Part shown: one piece after another, positions 8,382 to 17,122 of the stretch
How positions within the stretch are numbered: position 1 is the stretch's first letter
Layout of the letters: the number at the start of each line of letters is the position of its first letter
Source: Propioniciclava tarda
Lineage (GTDB): Bacteria > Actinomycetota > Actinomycetes > Propionibacteriales > Propionibacteriaceae
Length of the DNA: 64,000 nucleotides
Assembly: GCF_900182665.1 (NCBI RefSeq)
Contig: NZ_FXTL01000007.1
Coordinates: forward strand, 62,001 to 126,000
Direction: 5' to 3'
Notes under the pieces: model-generated
Database searches by the model: none
Told to the model about the DNA's origin: nothing
What the model saw: the letters and a program-made list of their open reading frames with translations, nothing else
Position numbers and translations under genes: made by a program

Positions 8382-9392
8382 CTAGAGGAACAGGGCCGCC
8401 AGGCACAGCACGACCACCAGCAGCGTAGCTGCCACCGCCAGCACCTGTTGAGTGCGGCGCGGGTTGACCAGATCGGGGGCTAGCGGCTGGCGCCCGGTCG
8501 TGGGTGAAGCAGGCGTCAGGGGAGGTGCCGGTGGGCGTCTGTCGGGCAACGGCGGCACCGGAACCATGCGCAGCCCGCCCGTGTTCGGCTGCAGGTCTTG
8601 GATCACCGCGTCGGCGGACGCCGGTCGAAGTCTTGGATCCTTGGACAGGCAGCGGCTGACCAACTCGGCCAGGTCGGACGGGACCGACGAAGGAAGGGGC
8701 GGCGGCGGCTCGTTGACGTGGGCGAGCGCGATGGCGACGGGTGTGGCGCCATCGAACGGCTTCACCGAGGTGAGCATCTCGTGGGCGACGACGCCCAAGG
8801 CATAGAGATCGCTCGCAGGCGACGCGGGCTGTCCGGTGGCCTGCTCAGGGCTGAGGTACTGCGGCGTCCCCAGCACTTCGCCATGCTGCGTGAGGGGCTC
8901 GCCTTGGACCGCGCGGGCGATCCCGAAGTCGCTGAGTTTGGCCTCCCCGGACGCTGTGACGAGGATGTTGCTGGGCTTCACGTCACGATGGATGATGCCC
9001 CACTCGTGCGCTTCGGCCAGGGCGGACGCCACCTGGATCACCACCGAGCGGACGAACTCGGGCTCCAAGGGCCCTCGTGTGGCGATCAGTTGGGCGATCG
9101 TTTTGCCGGTCACCAACTCCATGACGAGGAAGGCCAACCCGTGGTCCTCGCCGTAGTCGTAGACGTTGACGATGTTGGACGACCGCAACTTCGCGGCATA
9201 CTGCGCCTCGTCCCGAAAGCGGCGGGCGAACACCTGCTCGGACGCTGTGTGCGGGTGCATGATCTTGATCGCCACGGGCCGATGAAGCAGCTCGTCGTTG
9301 GCCTCCCAGACCGCGCCCATTCCGCCGGATGCGATCCGTCGCCTGAGGCGATAGCGCTCCTTGAGGACGAACCCGTCCTTGAGTCGTTCCAT
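8382..9392 (-). CDS. PknB-type serine/threonine protein kinase with C-terminal membrane anchor
   Basis: 336 aa. The kinase core is complete: glycine loop IASGGMGAVWEA (residues 20-31), ATP lysine in VAIKIMH (Lys43), catalytic loop IIHRDVKPSN, metal motif LSDFGIA and activation segment GTPQYLSPEQATG. A proline-rich linker (about residues 272-310) leads to a single C-terminal helix, QQVLAVAATLLVVVLCLAALFL, with essentially no extracellular domain, unlike PknB proteins with PASTA repeats. It therefore senses no external ligand by itself. Its ATG overlaps the stop of the upstream TspO-like gene (TGATG), so the two are coupled. Confidence 0.93.
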   Translation of the reverse strand: MERLKDGFVLKERYRLRRRIASGGMGAVWEANDELLHRPVAIKIMHPHTASEQVFARRFRDEAQYAAKLRSSNIVNVYDYGEDHGLAFLVMELVTGKTIAQLIATRGPLEPEFVRSVVIQVASALAEAHEWGIIHRDVKPSNILVTASGEAKLSDFGIARAVQGEPLTQHGEVLGTPQYLSPEQATGQPASPASDLYALGVVAHEMLTSVKPFDGATPVAIALAHVNEPPPPLPSSVPSDLAELVSRCLSKDPRLRPASADAVIQDLQPNTGGLRMVPVPPLPDRRPPAPPLTPASPTTGRQPLAPDLVNPRRTQQVLAVAATLLVVVLCLAALFL

Positions 9393-10258
9393 CAGCGTCC
9401 GGTTCTTGGCACGTTCGCCAGGCTAGCCGCACCGTCCGCAGCCCTCACCTGGGGTGCGGACCCGCGCATCAGTGGCCAGACGAAGGCGAGCGTGACAGCG
9501 ACAGCGCCCGCGAAGGCCAGCCCCGCGATCAGCGGCGACGACAGGGCACCGTGCGTGCGCTGACGGATGATCCAGATCAGCGCCCAGCACACCGCGATCG
9601 GGATGCCCCAAACTCGGGGATAGCGGATCGACGCGGCCACCGCGGCGGCGATCACGACGAGCAGCAAGATGACGGCAAGGGCCTGGGACGCCGCACCCGC
9701 CGGATTCGAGCCTCCGTGGCGAACGACCGCCATCACGTTGGCCGCTGACGCCACGAGCAGCCAGCCCAAATAGAGCCCGAACGTGCCTTCGACGATGATC
9801 GCGGCGGCCGGACCTGCCGCGCGGCGTCCGCGGACGCGTTCGAGGAGCATGATCACGGATGCCAGCACTGCCAGCACCAGGGGAATCGTCGCCCAGACGA
9901 TGCCGCGCATGGCGGCGGTGATCCACAGCATGTTCAGCAGCATCGACATGGCGGCCGGCCACACCCCGGTGCGTCTCCGCTCATTGGACCGGGAGTCCGG
10001 GAACCACACCAGGACGGCGCAGCCGAACAGGCCGAGGTAGATCACGGTCCAGATCGAGAATGCGAGGGTAGCGGGCGCCAGCAGCGTCGCGTCCGGCCCG
10101 AAAATGCCACCGGACGAGGCCCCGATACCCGGTCCCATCAGCGTCGAACTGGATAGCCCCGCGTACAGCAGCAGGAGGGCCGCGAAGCCGATGCCGAGCT
10201 TCGGCAGGAACGACAATTCAGCAGAGGTGAGCGCCCCAGTCGCCTGCTCCTGTGCCAT
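9392..10258 (-). CDS. TspO/MBR-like multi-helix membrane protein
   Basis: ATG 10258 gives 288 aa with roughly eight to nine hydrophobic segments. The segment LAPATLAFSIWTVIYLGLFG is the signature region of TspO/MBR-related proteins, and later tryptophan-containing helices (LNMLWITAAMRGIVWATIPL) fit. It is longer than classical TspO (about 160 aa), like the extended tryptophan-rich sensory proteins of actinobacteria. Ligand unknown; family members bind tetrapyrroles. It begins an operon with the kinase and response regulator and is divergent from the histidine kinase across 64 bp. An upstream in-frame extension exists but would run into the divergent gene, so I rejected it. Confidence 0.68.
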   Translation of the reverse strand: MAQEQATGALTSAELSFLPKLGIGFAALLLLYAGLSSSTLMGPGIGASSGGIFGPDATLLAPATLAFSIWTVIYLGLFGCAVLVWFPDSRSNERRRTGVWPAAMSMLLNMLWITAAMRGIVWATIPLVLAVLASVIMLLERVRGRRAAGPAAAIIVEGTFGLYLGWLLVASAANVMAVVRHGGSNPAGAASQALAVILLLVVIAAAVAASIRYPRVWGIPIAVCWALIWIIRQRTHGALSSPLIAGLAFAGAVAVTLAFVWPLMRGSAPQVRAADGAASLANVPRTGR

Positions 10259-10322
10259 CTCACCCCGATCCGAATCTCCCCGACGATACCGCGACACCGG
10301 CAACGGACATAGAGTGCGCAGC
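10259..10322. promoter_or_regulatory. divergent promoter region between TspO-like operon and histidine kinase
   Basis: The 64 bp between two divergent start codons must hold the promoters and ribosome sites of both transcription units. I see no clear palindromic operator. The two-component genes face away from each other here, so this is the natural place for autoregulation by the NarL-type regulator. The exact promoter boxes are not distinguishable by eye. Confidence 0.45.
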
Positions 10323-11339
10323 ATGCCCATGTTCTGGCGGCTGTTCCTCGCAAACGCGGTCGCCTTGGCGGTGGCGTTCCTGGCTCTCGCGTTCGGGCTG
10401 GTTACTGTCTCGGTCCCGCCAACCAGCGACCAACTATTCATCCTGATTCTGGGCTTCGCGTCGCTGTTGCTGGTCAACGCCGCCATGGCGAGCTACGGCC
10501 TCACGGGGATGTCGGAGCTCCGGGAAGCCATCGCGCATCGATCCGATGAGCCCATCGTGCTTCCGGCTGGCGCGGCTCCCGAGCTGCGTACGCTCGCGGC
10601 CACGTACAACGCGATGCTGGACAGACTCGAGAACGAACGGACGGCCACCGCGAGGGCTGCTCTGCGGGCGCATGAGGACGAACGCGCTCGCCTCGGACGC
10701 GACCTCCACGACGAGATCGGCCAGAACCTCACCTTCTTGCTGCTTCGGCTCCGGGACGTAGGCAAGGCTGCGCCTCCCGAGTTGGAAGCGGAGTTGGAGG
10801 CCGTCTCGGACGCCACCCGGACGACGCTGGAGCACGTGCGGTCCTTGTCCCGGCAGCTTCGGCCCGGCGCCCTCGCCGACCTCGGACTCAAGCCGGCGCT
10901 GGCGTCCCTGCTGGACGATGCCCGCCAACTGGGCCTCTCCACGGACCTTCAGTTCGCCGGCTGGGTCACCCCGGACGCCGAACGCGACCTGGCCATCTAC
11001 CGGGTCGTCCAAGAAGCACTCACGAATATCATCAAGCACGCCCAGGCGACGTCGGTGACGGTGTCCGTCGAGCGGATCGACGACATGCTGGCGGTCAGGA
11101 TCGCTGACGACGGCCACGGACGCGCCGGCATCGACGGAACCGGCACCGGCAGCATGCGCGAGCGCGTCCGGCTTGTCGGTGGCACCTTCCGTCGGGAGGC
11201 CAGCCCCGGAGTGGGCACCACCGTGGCCATCGAGGTCCCGTTCGCTGTCTCGGGCGGCACCGAGTCGGGCCCTCCGACCCGACCCATCCCGACGATCAGC
11301 ATGTTCCCGCCGCCCGCCTGGGGAGAGACCGACGACTGA
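10323..11339 (+). CDS. NarL-class sensor histidine kinase
   Basis: 338 aa. Two N-terminal membrane helices (about residues 5-30 and 37-57) flank a very short external loop, so it probably senses something within the membrane or inside the cell. A HAMP-like linker follows. The HisKA_3 phospho-acceptor box is RLGRDLHDEIGQNL with His129, and the HATPase domain has YRVVQEALTNIIKHAQA (N box), RIADDGHG and GTGTGSMRERVRLVGG. The start is ATG 10323; a longer frame exists upstream but overlaps the divergent gene and lacks the helix arrangement. Likely partner of the regulator at 7724-8374. Confidence 0.9.
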   Translation: MPMFWRLFLANAVALAVAFLALAFGLVTVSVPPTSDQLFILILGFASLLLVNAAMASYGLTGMSELREAIAHRSDEPIVLPAGAAPELRTLAATYNAMLDRLENERTATARAALRAHEDERARLGRDLHDEIGQNLTFLLLRLRDVGKAAPPELEAELEAVSDATRTTLEHVRSLSRQLRPGALADLGLKPALASLLDDARQLGLSTDLQFAGWVTPDAERDLAIYRVVQEALTNIIKHAQATSVTVSVERIDDMLAVRIADDGHGRAGIDGTGTGSMRERVRLVGGTFRREASPGVGTTVAIEVPFAVSGGTESGPPTRPIPTISMFPPPAWGETDD

Positions 11340-11391
11340 TGTGGCGCGCCGGTTTCGGCCGCGACTCAGCGCCCAGGTAGCCTGACGGACT

Positions 11392-11859
11392 GTGAATTCG
11401 CGAGCCATTCTTCCCGGCGTCCAGGGTGCGGTCGGCCTGGCCAACGATCTGTGGCGCGGACACGTGCTCACCGTCGACGGCGTCCGCGCCAAGAGCGAGG
11501 GCGGCTTCTACCTGCTGCCCGGCACCGACGGGCAGCCCGTCAAGGCGAAGCTGAAGGGGCGCTACTTCACCGACCAGCCGGTGCTCACCATCGGCGACGC
11601 GAGCTATGCCACCGGGGAGCCGAGCCCGCCGTTCCTGTTCATCATCGCCTTCCTGCCGGTTCTGTTCTTGTTCGGAGGGAACCCCTTCGCCATCGCGCTC
11701 GCCGCGGTGGGCGTATTCGTCAACTTCTGGGTGATCCGGGCGCAGCGGGCGGAGGCGTGGAAGTCGATGACGATTCTCGGGCTCTTCGTGGGAGGCGTCC
11801 TGTTGATGGCCATCTGGGCGTTCGTGTCCAGCTGGGTGATGAGCCTGCTGCCGCACTGA
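11392..11859 (+). CDS. hypothetical membrane protein (155 aa)
   Basis: GTG start at 11392. The first 80 residues form a soluble domain (LWRGHVLTVDGVRAKSEGGF, VKAKLKGRYFTDQPVLTIGD), followed by two or three helices (PPFLFIIAFLPVLFLFGGNPF, IALAAVGVFVNFWVIRAQRA, MTILGLFVGGVLLMAIWAFVSS). I do not recognise the family. It follows the histidine kinase by 52 bp on the same strand, so it could belong to the same transcript, but no functional link is visible. Confidence 0.62.
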   Translation: MNSRAILPGVQGAVGLANDLWRGHVLTVDGVRAKSEGGFYLLPGTDGQPVKAKLKGRYFTDQPVLTIGDASYATGEPSPPFLFIIAFLPVLFLFGGNPFAIALAAVGVFVNFWVIRAQRAEAWKSMTILGLFVGGVLLMAIWAFVSSWVMSLLPH

Positions 11860-11937
11860 CGCCCGTTCAGGTGCCAGCCTCAGAGCGAGGCCGGCGAGGC
11901 GTCCGCTCTGTCTTGAGGCGGCCGGGCGGACCCAGGA

Positions 11938-12675
11938 TCAGAGGGCGAGGCCGACGAGGCGTCCGATCCAGTAGGTGACGCCCATCGCGACCAGCCCGCC
12001 CACGACGTTGCGCGCCATCGACTTGCCCACGGGCGTGCCGCCCCAGCGGGCCCCGAAGTAGCCGGTGAGGGCCAGGGCCGCCACCACGGCGGCGATCGTC
12101 ACGTAGATCTTGGACGCCGTCGGCGCGAGCAGCATGGCGGCCAGCGGCAGCATCGACCCGGCGGCGAAGGCCAGGGCCGACGAGATCGCGGCGTGGGTGG
12201 GGTTGGTCAGCTCGTTGGGGTCGATGCCCAGTTCGGCCTCGGCGTGCGCGGCGAGGGCGTCGTGGTCGTGGAGCTGCCGGGCAACCTGGGCGGCCAGCTC
12301 CGGGGTGAGTCCCTTGTCGACGTAGAGCGACGTCAGCTCGGCCAGCTCCTCCTCGGGCATCTCTTCCAACTCGCGCCGTTCCTTGGCCAGGAGCGCCGAC
12401 TCGGAGTCGCGCTGGGCGCTGACCGACACGTACTCGCCGACAGCCATCGACAGGGCGCCGGCCGTCACGCCCGCGACGCCCGCGGTGAGCAGCGCGGCGA
12501 ACTCCATGGTGGCGCCGGCGACGCCGGTCAGGATGCCGGCCGTGGACACGATCCCGTCGTTGGCGCCCAGCACCGCCGCGCGGAGCGCGTTGATCCGGGG
12601 TGCGTGCGAGCCGGCGGACGCCTCCTTGGCCTGGTAGGCCTGGGGGTCTTCCGCCAACGGTTTGGTGTCCGGCAT
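11938..12675 (-). CDS. VIT/CCC1-family iron/manganese transporter
   Basis: 245 aa. The N-terminal signature LRAAVLGANDGIVSTAGILTG and the following GALSMAVGEYVSVSAQRDSE are classic VIT1/CCC1 motifs, with the conserved Glu and Met residues at the metal path. The cytoplasmic linker (residues about 95-155) is rich in acidic residues (LLAKERRELEEMPEEELAEL), as expected for the metal-binding hinge, and three more helices end the protein. Members export Fe2+ or Mn2+ out of the cytoplasm. No Fur/IdeR-type box is obvious upstream. Confidence 0.9.
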   Translation of the reverse strand: MPDTKPLAEDPQAYQAKEASAGSHAPRINALRAAVLGANDGIVSTAGILTGVAGATMEFAALLTAGVAGVTAGALSMAVGEYVSVSAQRDSESALLAKERRELEEMPEEELAELTSLYVDKGLTPELAAQVARQLHDHDALAAHAEAELGIDPNELTNPTHAAISSALAFAAGSMLPLAAMLLAPTASKIYVTIAAVVAALALTGYFGARWGGTPVGKSMARNVVGGLVAMGVTYWIGRLVGLAL

Positions 12676-12761
12676 GGGTCCTCCTGTCCGACGGTCAGCA
12701 TCTCATTGTGGTGGACGCCGCCGCACGGCGTGGCTGCCCCGGGCGGTGAGGCCCCGTCGCG

Positions 12762-13256
12762 ATGGGGTCGCTGCACGAGCCGACCGGCGACCCGGTGAGG
12801 CCTGCGCAAGGTGCCCGGCGCGGCGGCGTCCCGGTGCTCGCGGCGGGGATCCTGCTGCCGATGACGTACCCCGGATTGCCGGAGACGGTGCCGACGCACT
12901 TCGGCGTCGGGGGCCAGCCGGACGGCTGGGGTCCGAAGTCCAGCATCTTCGTGGTCTTCGGCGTGCTGACCGTGATGATGGTGGGGATCAGCGTGCTGTC
13001 GCGCTTCCCGCGGGTGTTCAACGACTCGGTGGCCGTGACCGAAGGGAACGCCCAACGGGTGTATCGGGCGGGGGAGCGGCTCATGGTGTGGCTGCTGGGG
13101 GCGCTGGGGGTCATCGTCCTCGGGCTCACCTCGGCCTCGATCGAGCCTGACGGCATCGGCATGCCCATCGTGTGGGTGGGGGTGGCGTTGACGATCCTCG
13201 CCACCGTCGCGGGGGTCGTCGGGACGGTCCGCGCTGGCCTCGCTGGTGGTCTTTAG
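12762..13256 (+). CDS. DUF1648-type membrane protein
   Basis: 164 aa. The segment LPETVPTHFGVGGQPDGWGPKS is the typical DUF1648 motif (P..vPtHf...G.pD.wg.k), which is also found at the N-terminus of SdpI-like immunity proteins. Four hydrophobic helices follow the pattern of small DUF1648 membrane proteins. No SdpI C-terminal half is present, so immunity is not implied. It is divergent from the VIT gene; the ATG at 12762 lies 86 bp from the VIT start. Confidence 0.75.
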   Translation: MGSLHEPTGDPVRPAQGARRGGVPVLAAGILLPMTYPGLPETVPTHFGVGGQPDGWGPKSSIFVVFGVLTVMMVGISVLSRFPRVFNDSVAVTEGNAQRVYRAGERLMVWLLGALGVIVLGLTSASIEPDGIGMPIVWVGVALTILATVAGVVGTVRAGLAGGL

Positions 13257-13464
13257 GGGGATGCCGCAGCACTTGCCGGTCCGTCCGGGCCAGTGCGGGC
13301 GATCTCTTGCCCAGGAGTGAGGCGAGGCGTCTGGGCGGCGTCCAAGACTCAAGGAGGGCACGATCAGGGTGCTTCTCAGGCCGCTCTAGGCGTCATCTCA
13401 ACGCGGGTCGCTAGTCTTTCCGCGGAACCAACCAGCCCACCACCCACGAAACGGCAGGTACTTC

Positions 13465-14697
13465 ATGCTCCACAGGCGCGCCCTCATGGGCCTCGGCCTC
13501 GCCACCAGCGCTGCGGGCCTCGCGGCGTGCACCGCGCCAGGGGCCCCCGTTGTCACGACGCCCTCGACCGCGTCGGGCTCGACGAGCGCGGCCGCGTCCT
13601 CAACCTCGACCTCGGCCAAGCCGAGCCAGACCACGCCGGCGGCGACGGCGTCCGATGGTGCTTGGGGGGAACCGGACGTCAAGCTCGGCGACCCGATCGG
13701 GGACGGCTCCCAGGCGCCGTCGCCAGACCCGCAGCCCTTCCAGCGAGAGATCAAGAAGCTGGCCAAGGGTGAGAAGCCGCCGCAGTTCGTGGTGTTCAGC
13801 TGGGACGGCGTGTCCGGCGACGAGAACCGGGTGCAGGCCTACATCAAGGCGGCGCACGAGGTGCAGGGCACCCAGACGATGTTCCTGTCGGGCCTGTACT
13901 TCCTGCCGCAGTCCAAGAAGACCGAGTACCACCCGCCCAAGCGCAAGCCGGGGGCGTCCGACATTCCGTACATGTCCGACCTGACCGTGCGCCGGACCAT
14001 CGAGAACGCAGCGATGGCGTGGAAGTACGGCAACGAGATGGGCACGCACTTCAACGGGCACTTCGACGGCGGCGCCAAGACCTGGACCAGCGACGACTGG
14101 GAAGTCGAGCTCAACGAGGCCATCAAGCTCGTGACCCACTGGCGCACCAACACCGGCTGGACCGACATCGATCCGCTGCCCTTCGACTACACGAAGGAAC
14201 TCGTCGGTGCCCGGACGCCCCTCCTGGCAGGTGCCGCCACCCTGATGCCCATCGCGAAGAAGCACGGGTTCCGGTACGACTCGTCCGGCGTCCGCAAGAA
14301 GGGCTGGCCGGTCAAGAACAGCTACGGCATCTACGACATGTCGATGTTCGCCGTGCCGTTCCGGACCGGCTCGAGCCTGCCCATGGACTACAACTACTAC
14401 TTCACCCAGGCGGGCGGTAAGAACACCGGCACCCCGGCCCAGCGTGCGACCTGGCAGGCGGAGCACCTCGACTCGCTGCGAGCCGGGCTCAAGATGTGCA
14501 TGTCCACGAACCGCGCGCCGCTGATCATCGGCAACCACCTCTCGCCCTGGCTCGGCGGTATCTACCAGCAGAACCTGCTCAAGCTGATGACCGAGTTCGG
14601 CAAGACGCCCGGCGTCCAGTTGGTGTCGTTCCGCTGGCTCTGCGACTGGTTGGACGCCCAGGATCCTGAGGTGCTGGCGGATCTACAGAAGTCGTAA
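13465..14697 (+). CDS. secreted polysaccharide deacetylase-like lipoprotein
   Basis: 410 aa. The N-terminus (HRRALMGLGLATSAAGLAAC) is a signal peptide with lipobox LAAC, so the protein is probably a membrane-anchored lipoprotein; the RR pair suggests Tat export. A low-complexity Ser/Thr/Ala linker (about residues 24-65) precedes the catalytic domain, which starts FVVFSWDGVSGDENRV (metal-binding Asp) and has the GTHFNGHFDGG stretch carrying the HxxxH metal ligands of the NodB fold. A later IIGNHLSPW could supply the catalytic His. It likely trims acyl groups from a cell-wall glycan; the substrate is unknown. Confidence 0.8.
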   Translation: MLHRRALMGLGLATSAAGLAACTAPGAPVVTTPSTASGSTSAAASSTSTSAKPSQTTPAATASDGAWGEPDVKLGDPIGDGSQAPSPDPQPFQREIKKLAKGEKPPQFVVFSWDGVSGDENRVQAYIKAAHEVQGTQTMFLSGLYFLPQSKKTEYHPPKRKPGASDIPYMSDLTVRRTIENAAMAWKYGNEMGTHFNGHFDGGAKTWTSDDWEVELNEAIKLVTHWRTNTGWTDIDPLPFDYTKELVGARTPLLAGAATLMPIAKKHGFRYDSSGVRKKGWPVKNSYGIYDMSMFAVPFRTGSSLPMDYNYYFTQAGGKNTGTPAQRATWQAEHLDSLRAGLKMCMSTNRAPLIIGNHLSPWLGGIYQQNLLKLMTEFGKTPGVQLVSFRWLCDWLDAQDPEVLADLQKS

Positions 14698-14874
14698 CTC
14701 GCCGATCGCCCGCGGGTTCCGGATGCCGGCACCCGCGAAGCCGGTGAAACCTAGCTTCTCGTAGTCCATGACGTCCACCAACTGCTGCGGCGTCGGTGGA
14801 TCGGGCCACCCGACGAAGAGTCCGGAGATCATGTCGGGCGTGACCGCACCAGCGTCCGTGACGTACTCGACCAT
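14683..14874 (-). pseudogene. remnant of a GNAT acetyltransferase with an internal deletion
   Basis: This 63-aa frame joins two pieces that belong to different ends of GNAT family N-acetyltransferases. Residues about 12-33 (VTPDMISGLFVGWPDPPTPQ) match the N-terminal strand region of one common GNAT subfamily, and residues about 37-56 (DYEKLGFTGFAGAGIRNP) match the C-terminal YE.LGF segment. The acetyl-CoA binding middle is absent. It overlaps the end of the deacetylase gene by 15 bp in convergent orientation. I infer a decayed gene; a short functional protein is possible but unlikely. Confidence 0.5.
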
Positions 14875-15053
14875 GGGTTGATCCTGGCACGTGGTACACC
14901 GTCGGCACGTTGGCTCACGTCAAATGGTTGGCCAAGTCTGTCGTGGACGCCGTCGCAGCAGGCTCGCTTCGATGGGGGGTAGGCCACGCGGGTCCAACGG
15001 TCGGGGTGGAGGCGAGCGCGAGCGTTTGATGCAGCACGTTCTAGCCTGAGGCC

Positions 15054-15242
15054 ATGGCAAAAGAACCCCCACGTTTCGAGGTCGTCCATTCTGAGGGCGC
15101 GATCTACAAGACGCAGATCCTCCGTGATACCGAGACTGGCGTGAACTACCTGTGGCGCACCGAGGGCTATGGCGCGGGGCTGACCCCCTTGCTCAACGCC
15201 GTCGGCGGCGTCGTGATTACGGGACTTCCAGAGCGCCGCTGA
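15054..15242 (+). CDS. DUF6440-like small protein
   Basis: 62 aa, complete. The pattern RFEVVHSEGAIYKTQILRDT followed by GVNYLWRTEGYGAGLTPLL matches small DUF6440-type proteins (E..Y....ILvD..TGV.YL...GYgGGLTPLLd). No catalytic residues or membrane segment; function unknown. The ATG at 15054 follows a region with no obvious strong ribosome site. Flanking gaps of 179 and 126 bp show nothing else. Confidence 0.62.
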   Translation: MAKEPPRFEVVHSEGAIYKTQILRDTETGVNYLWRTEGYGAGLTPLLNAVGGVVITGLPERR

Positions 15243-15368
15243 CGCCCGTGCGGTCCCGCGGGCGCGCCCCGCTTCGATCTCCTGGGCCGAGTGATCCCGG
15301 GTGGGACGAACTCGCCGCACGCGCCCTTGGGCCGTGTGCCTGCCTGCCCTCGACGCCGAACGGCGCCG

Positions 15369-15791
15369 TCAGTACAGGGACGCCTCGCGCAGCAGCTTGA
15401 GCGCCTCATCGCGGGGCGTGAGCTTCATGATCAGCAGGGCGCGGCCGAGGCGTCCGGCTAGCTCGGCGTAGAGGTACTCGATGCTGACGCTCGAGCCTTC
15501 GAAGACGTCCAGCAGCTCGGCCAGCCCGCCCGCGTGGTCTGGCACCTCGACGCCCACGACGTCGGTCAGCTTGGTCCGGAACCCGGCGGACTCGAGGGCC
15601 GCGACGGCGGCGGCCGGGGAATCGGTGATGACCCGCAGGATGCCGAACCGCTCCGTCTCGGCGATCATCGCCGCCCGCAGGTTGACCTCCGCGGACGCCA
15701 GCGTGCGGGTGGCGTCGGCCAGCACGCCCGGACGGTTCTCGAGGAAGACCGAGACCTGGCGAAGCTCGAAAACGTGCTCGTCCTCAAGCAT
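15369..15791 (-). CDS. tandem ACT-domain protein linked to arylacetate CoA ligase
   Basis: 140 aa made of two ACT units: VFELRQVSVFLENRPGVLAD.TR (residues about 6-30) and RTKLTDVVGVEVPDHAGGLAE (about 71-91). Both have the ligand-binding turn (RPGVL, HAGGL). Such proteins are commonly encoded beside phenylacetate-CoA ligases and are thought to sense aromatic amino acids. It overlaps the end of paaK by 8 bp, closing the ior-paaK operon. Probable regulator or allosteric partner of that pathway (inference). Confidence 0.85.
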   Translation of the reverse strand: MLEDEHVFELRQVSVFLENRPGVLADATRTLASAEVNLRAAMIAETERFGILRVITDSPAAAVAALESAGFRTKLTDVVGVEVPDHAGGLAELLDVFEGSSVSIEYLYAELAGRLGRALLIMKLTPRDEALKLLREASLY

Positions 15792-17091
15792 GGGTGGTGA
15801 CCTTTCGTCGATCGAACACGCGCTTGGCCTTGCCCTCTGAGCGCTCGATGGTTTGTGGGTTGACCAGGACGCACCGCGCCTGGATGCCGGTCTCCGCGTG
15901 CAGTTCCCGCTCGATCGCGCGTTCCAGCGCCAGCACGTCGCCGAGGTCGTCGCTGAACAGCGACTCGCTCATCTCGACCTCGACGGTGAGGGTGTCCATG
16001 CTGCCGTCGCGGTCGACGATGATCCGGTAGTGCGGCTCGACGTCCGCCACGCGCAGCAGCACCTGCTCGATCTGCTGCGGGAACACGTTGACCCCGCGGA
16101 CGATCAGCATGTCGTCGGTGCGTCCCATCAGCCGGTGGATGCGCCGAGACGTCCGCCCGCACGCGCAGGGCTCCGGCATCAGGTAGGTGATGTCGCGCGT
16201 CCGGTAGCGCAGCACCGGCGTCCCCTCGCGGGTCAGCGTCGTCAGCACCAGCTCGCCGCGTTCGCCGTCCGGCAGCGGACGCCCCGAGTCCGGGTCCACG
16301 ATCTCGGGGTAGAAGTGGTCTTCGAAGATGTGCAGGCCGTCCTGACCAGGGCATTCGGCGCCGACGCCGGGGCCGATGATCTCGGTCAGCCCGTAGATGT
16401 CGAACGCCTTGATGCCCAGCCGGCGCTCGATGTCGGCGCGCATCTCGAGGCTCCAGGGCTCGGCGCCGAAGAAGCCGACCCGCAGGGGCAGCGCGGCGGC
16501 GTCCACCCCGTGCTTGGCGGCGTACTCGGCGATGTAGAGGGCATACGAGGGCGTGCAGCAGAGCGCCGTCGTGCCGAAATCGACCAGCGTGTCGAGCTGG
16601 CGGTGCGTGTTGCCGGACGAGACCGGCAGCACCATGGCCCCCAACGCCTGCCCGCCGTAGTGGGCGCCGAAGCCGCCCGTGAAGAGTCCGTAGCCGTACG
16701 CCACCTGAACGATGTCGGATGCCCCGACGCCGCCCATGTCGAGGGTGCGTCCCATGACGTCGCCCCACAGCTCGAGGTCGCCGCGCGTGTAGGCGTCCAC
16801 GACCGGCTTGCCCGTCGTGCCGGACGACATGTGCGCCTCGACGATCTCGGACCGGTCGACTGCGAGCAGCCCGAACGGGAACACCTCCCGCATGTCGCAC
16901 TTCGACGTGAACGGCAGCCGCGCGATGTCGTCGAGTGTCTCGATGTCGTCGGGCCGGACGCCCGCGGCGTCCAGTCGCTGGGTGTAGAACGGCACCCGCT
17001 CGTACAGCCGCCGCACCTGCGCTCGCAGGCGCTCGGCCTGCAGCCGCCGCAGCTCCGCGACCGGCAGCGTCTGGACCCCGTCGTTCCACAT
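15784..17091 (-). CDS. paaK: phenylacetate--CoA ligase family enzyme
   Basis: 435 aa, normal length. The AMP-binding motif HMSSGTTGKPVV, the segment FDIYGLTEIIGPGVG, the hinge region LRYRTRDITYL and the C-terminal GRTDDMLIVRGVNVFP and KAKRVFDRR are diagnostic of PaaK-type adenylate-forming ligases. Cysteines CACGRTS are the usual zinc-like pair. With iorAB it would interconvert arylacetyl-CoA and arylacetate plus ATP, as in aromatic amino acid fermentation or auxin-type metabolism. Located between iorB (31 bp gap) and the ACT protein (8 bp overlap). Confidence 0.9.
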   Translation of the reverse strand: MWNDGVQTLPVAELRRLQAERLRAQVRRLYERVPFYTQRLDAAGVRPDDIETLDDIARLPFTSKCDMREVFPFGLLAVDRSEIVEAHMSSGTTGKPVVDAYTRGDLELWGDVMGRTLDMGGVGASDIVQVAYGYGLFTGGFGAHYGGQALGAMVLPVSSGNTHRQLDTLVDFGTTALCCTPSYALYIAEYAAKHGVDAAALPLRVGFFGAEPWSLEMRADIERRLGIKAFDIYGLTEIIGPGVGAECPGQDGLHIFEDHFYPEIVDPDSGRPLPDGERGELVLTTLTREGTPVLRYRTRDITYLMPEPCACGRTSRRIHRLMGRTDDMLIVRGVNVFPQQIEQVLLRVADVEPHYRIIVDRDGSMDTLTVEVEMSESLFSDDLGDVLALERAIERELHAETGIQARCVLVNPQTIERSEGKAKRVFDRRKVTTHA

Positions 17092-17122
17092 GGCTACACG
17101 GTGCCGGACGCCGGGGTGTCGC

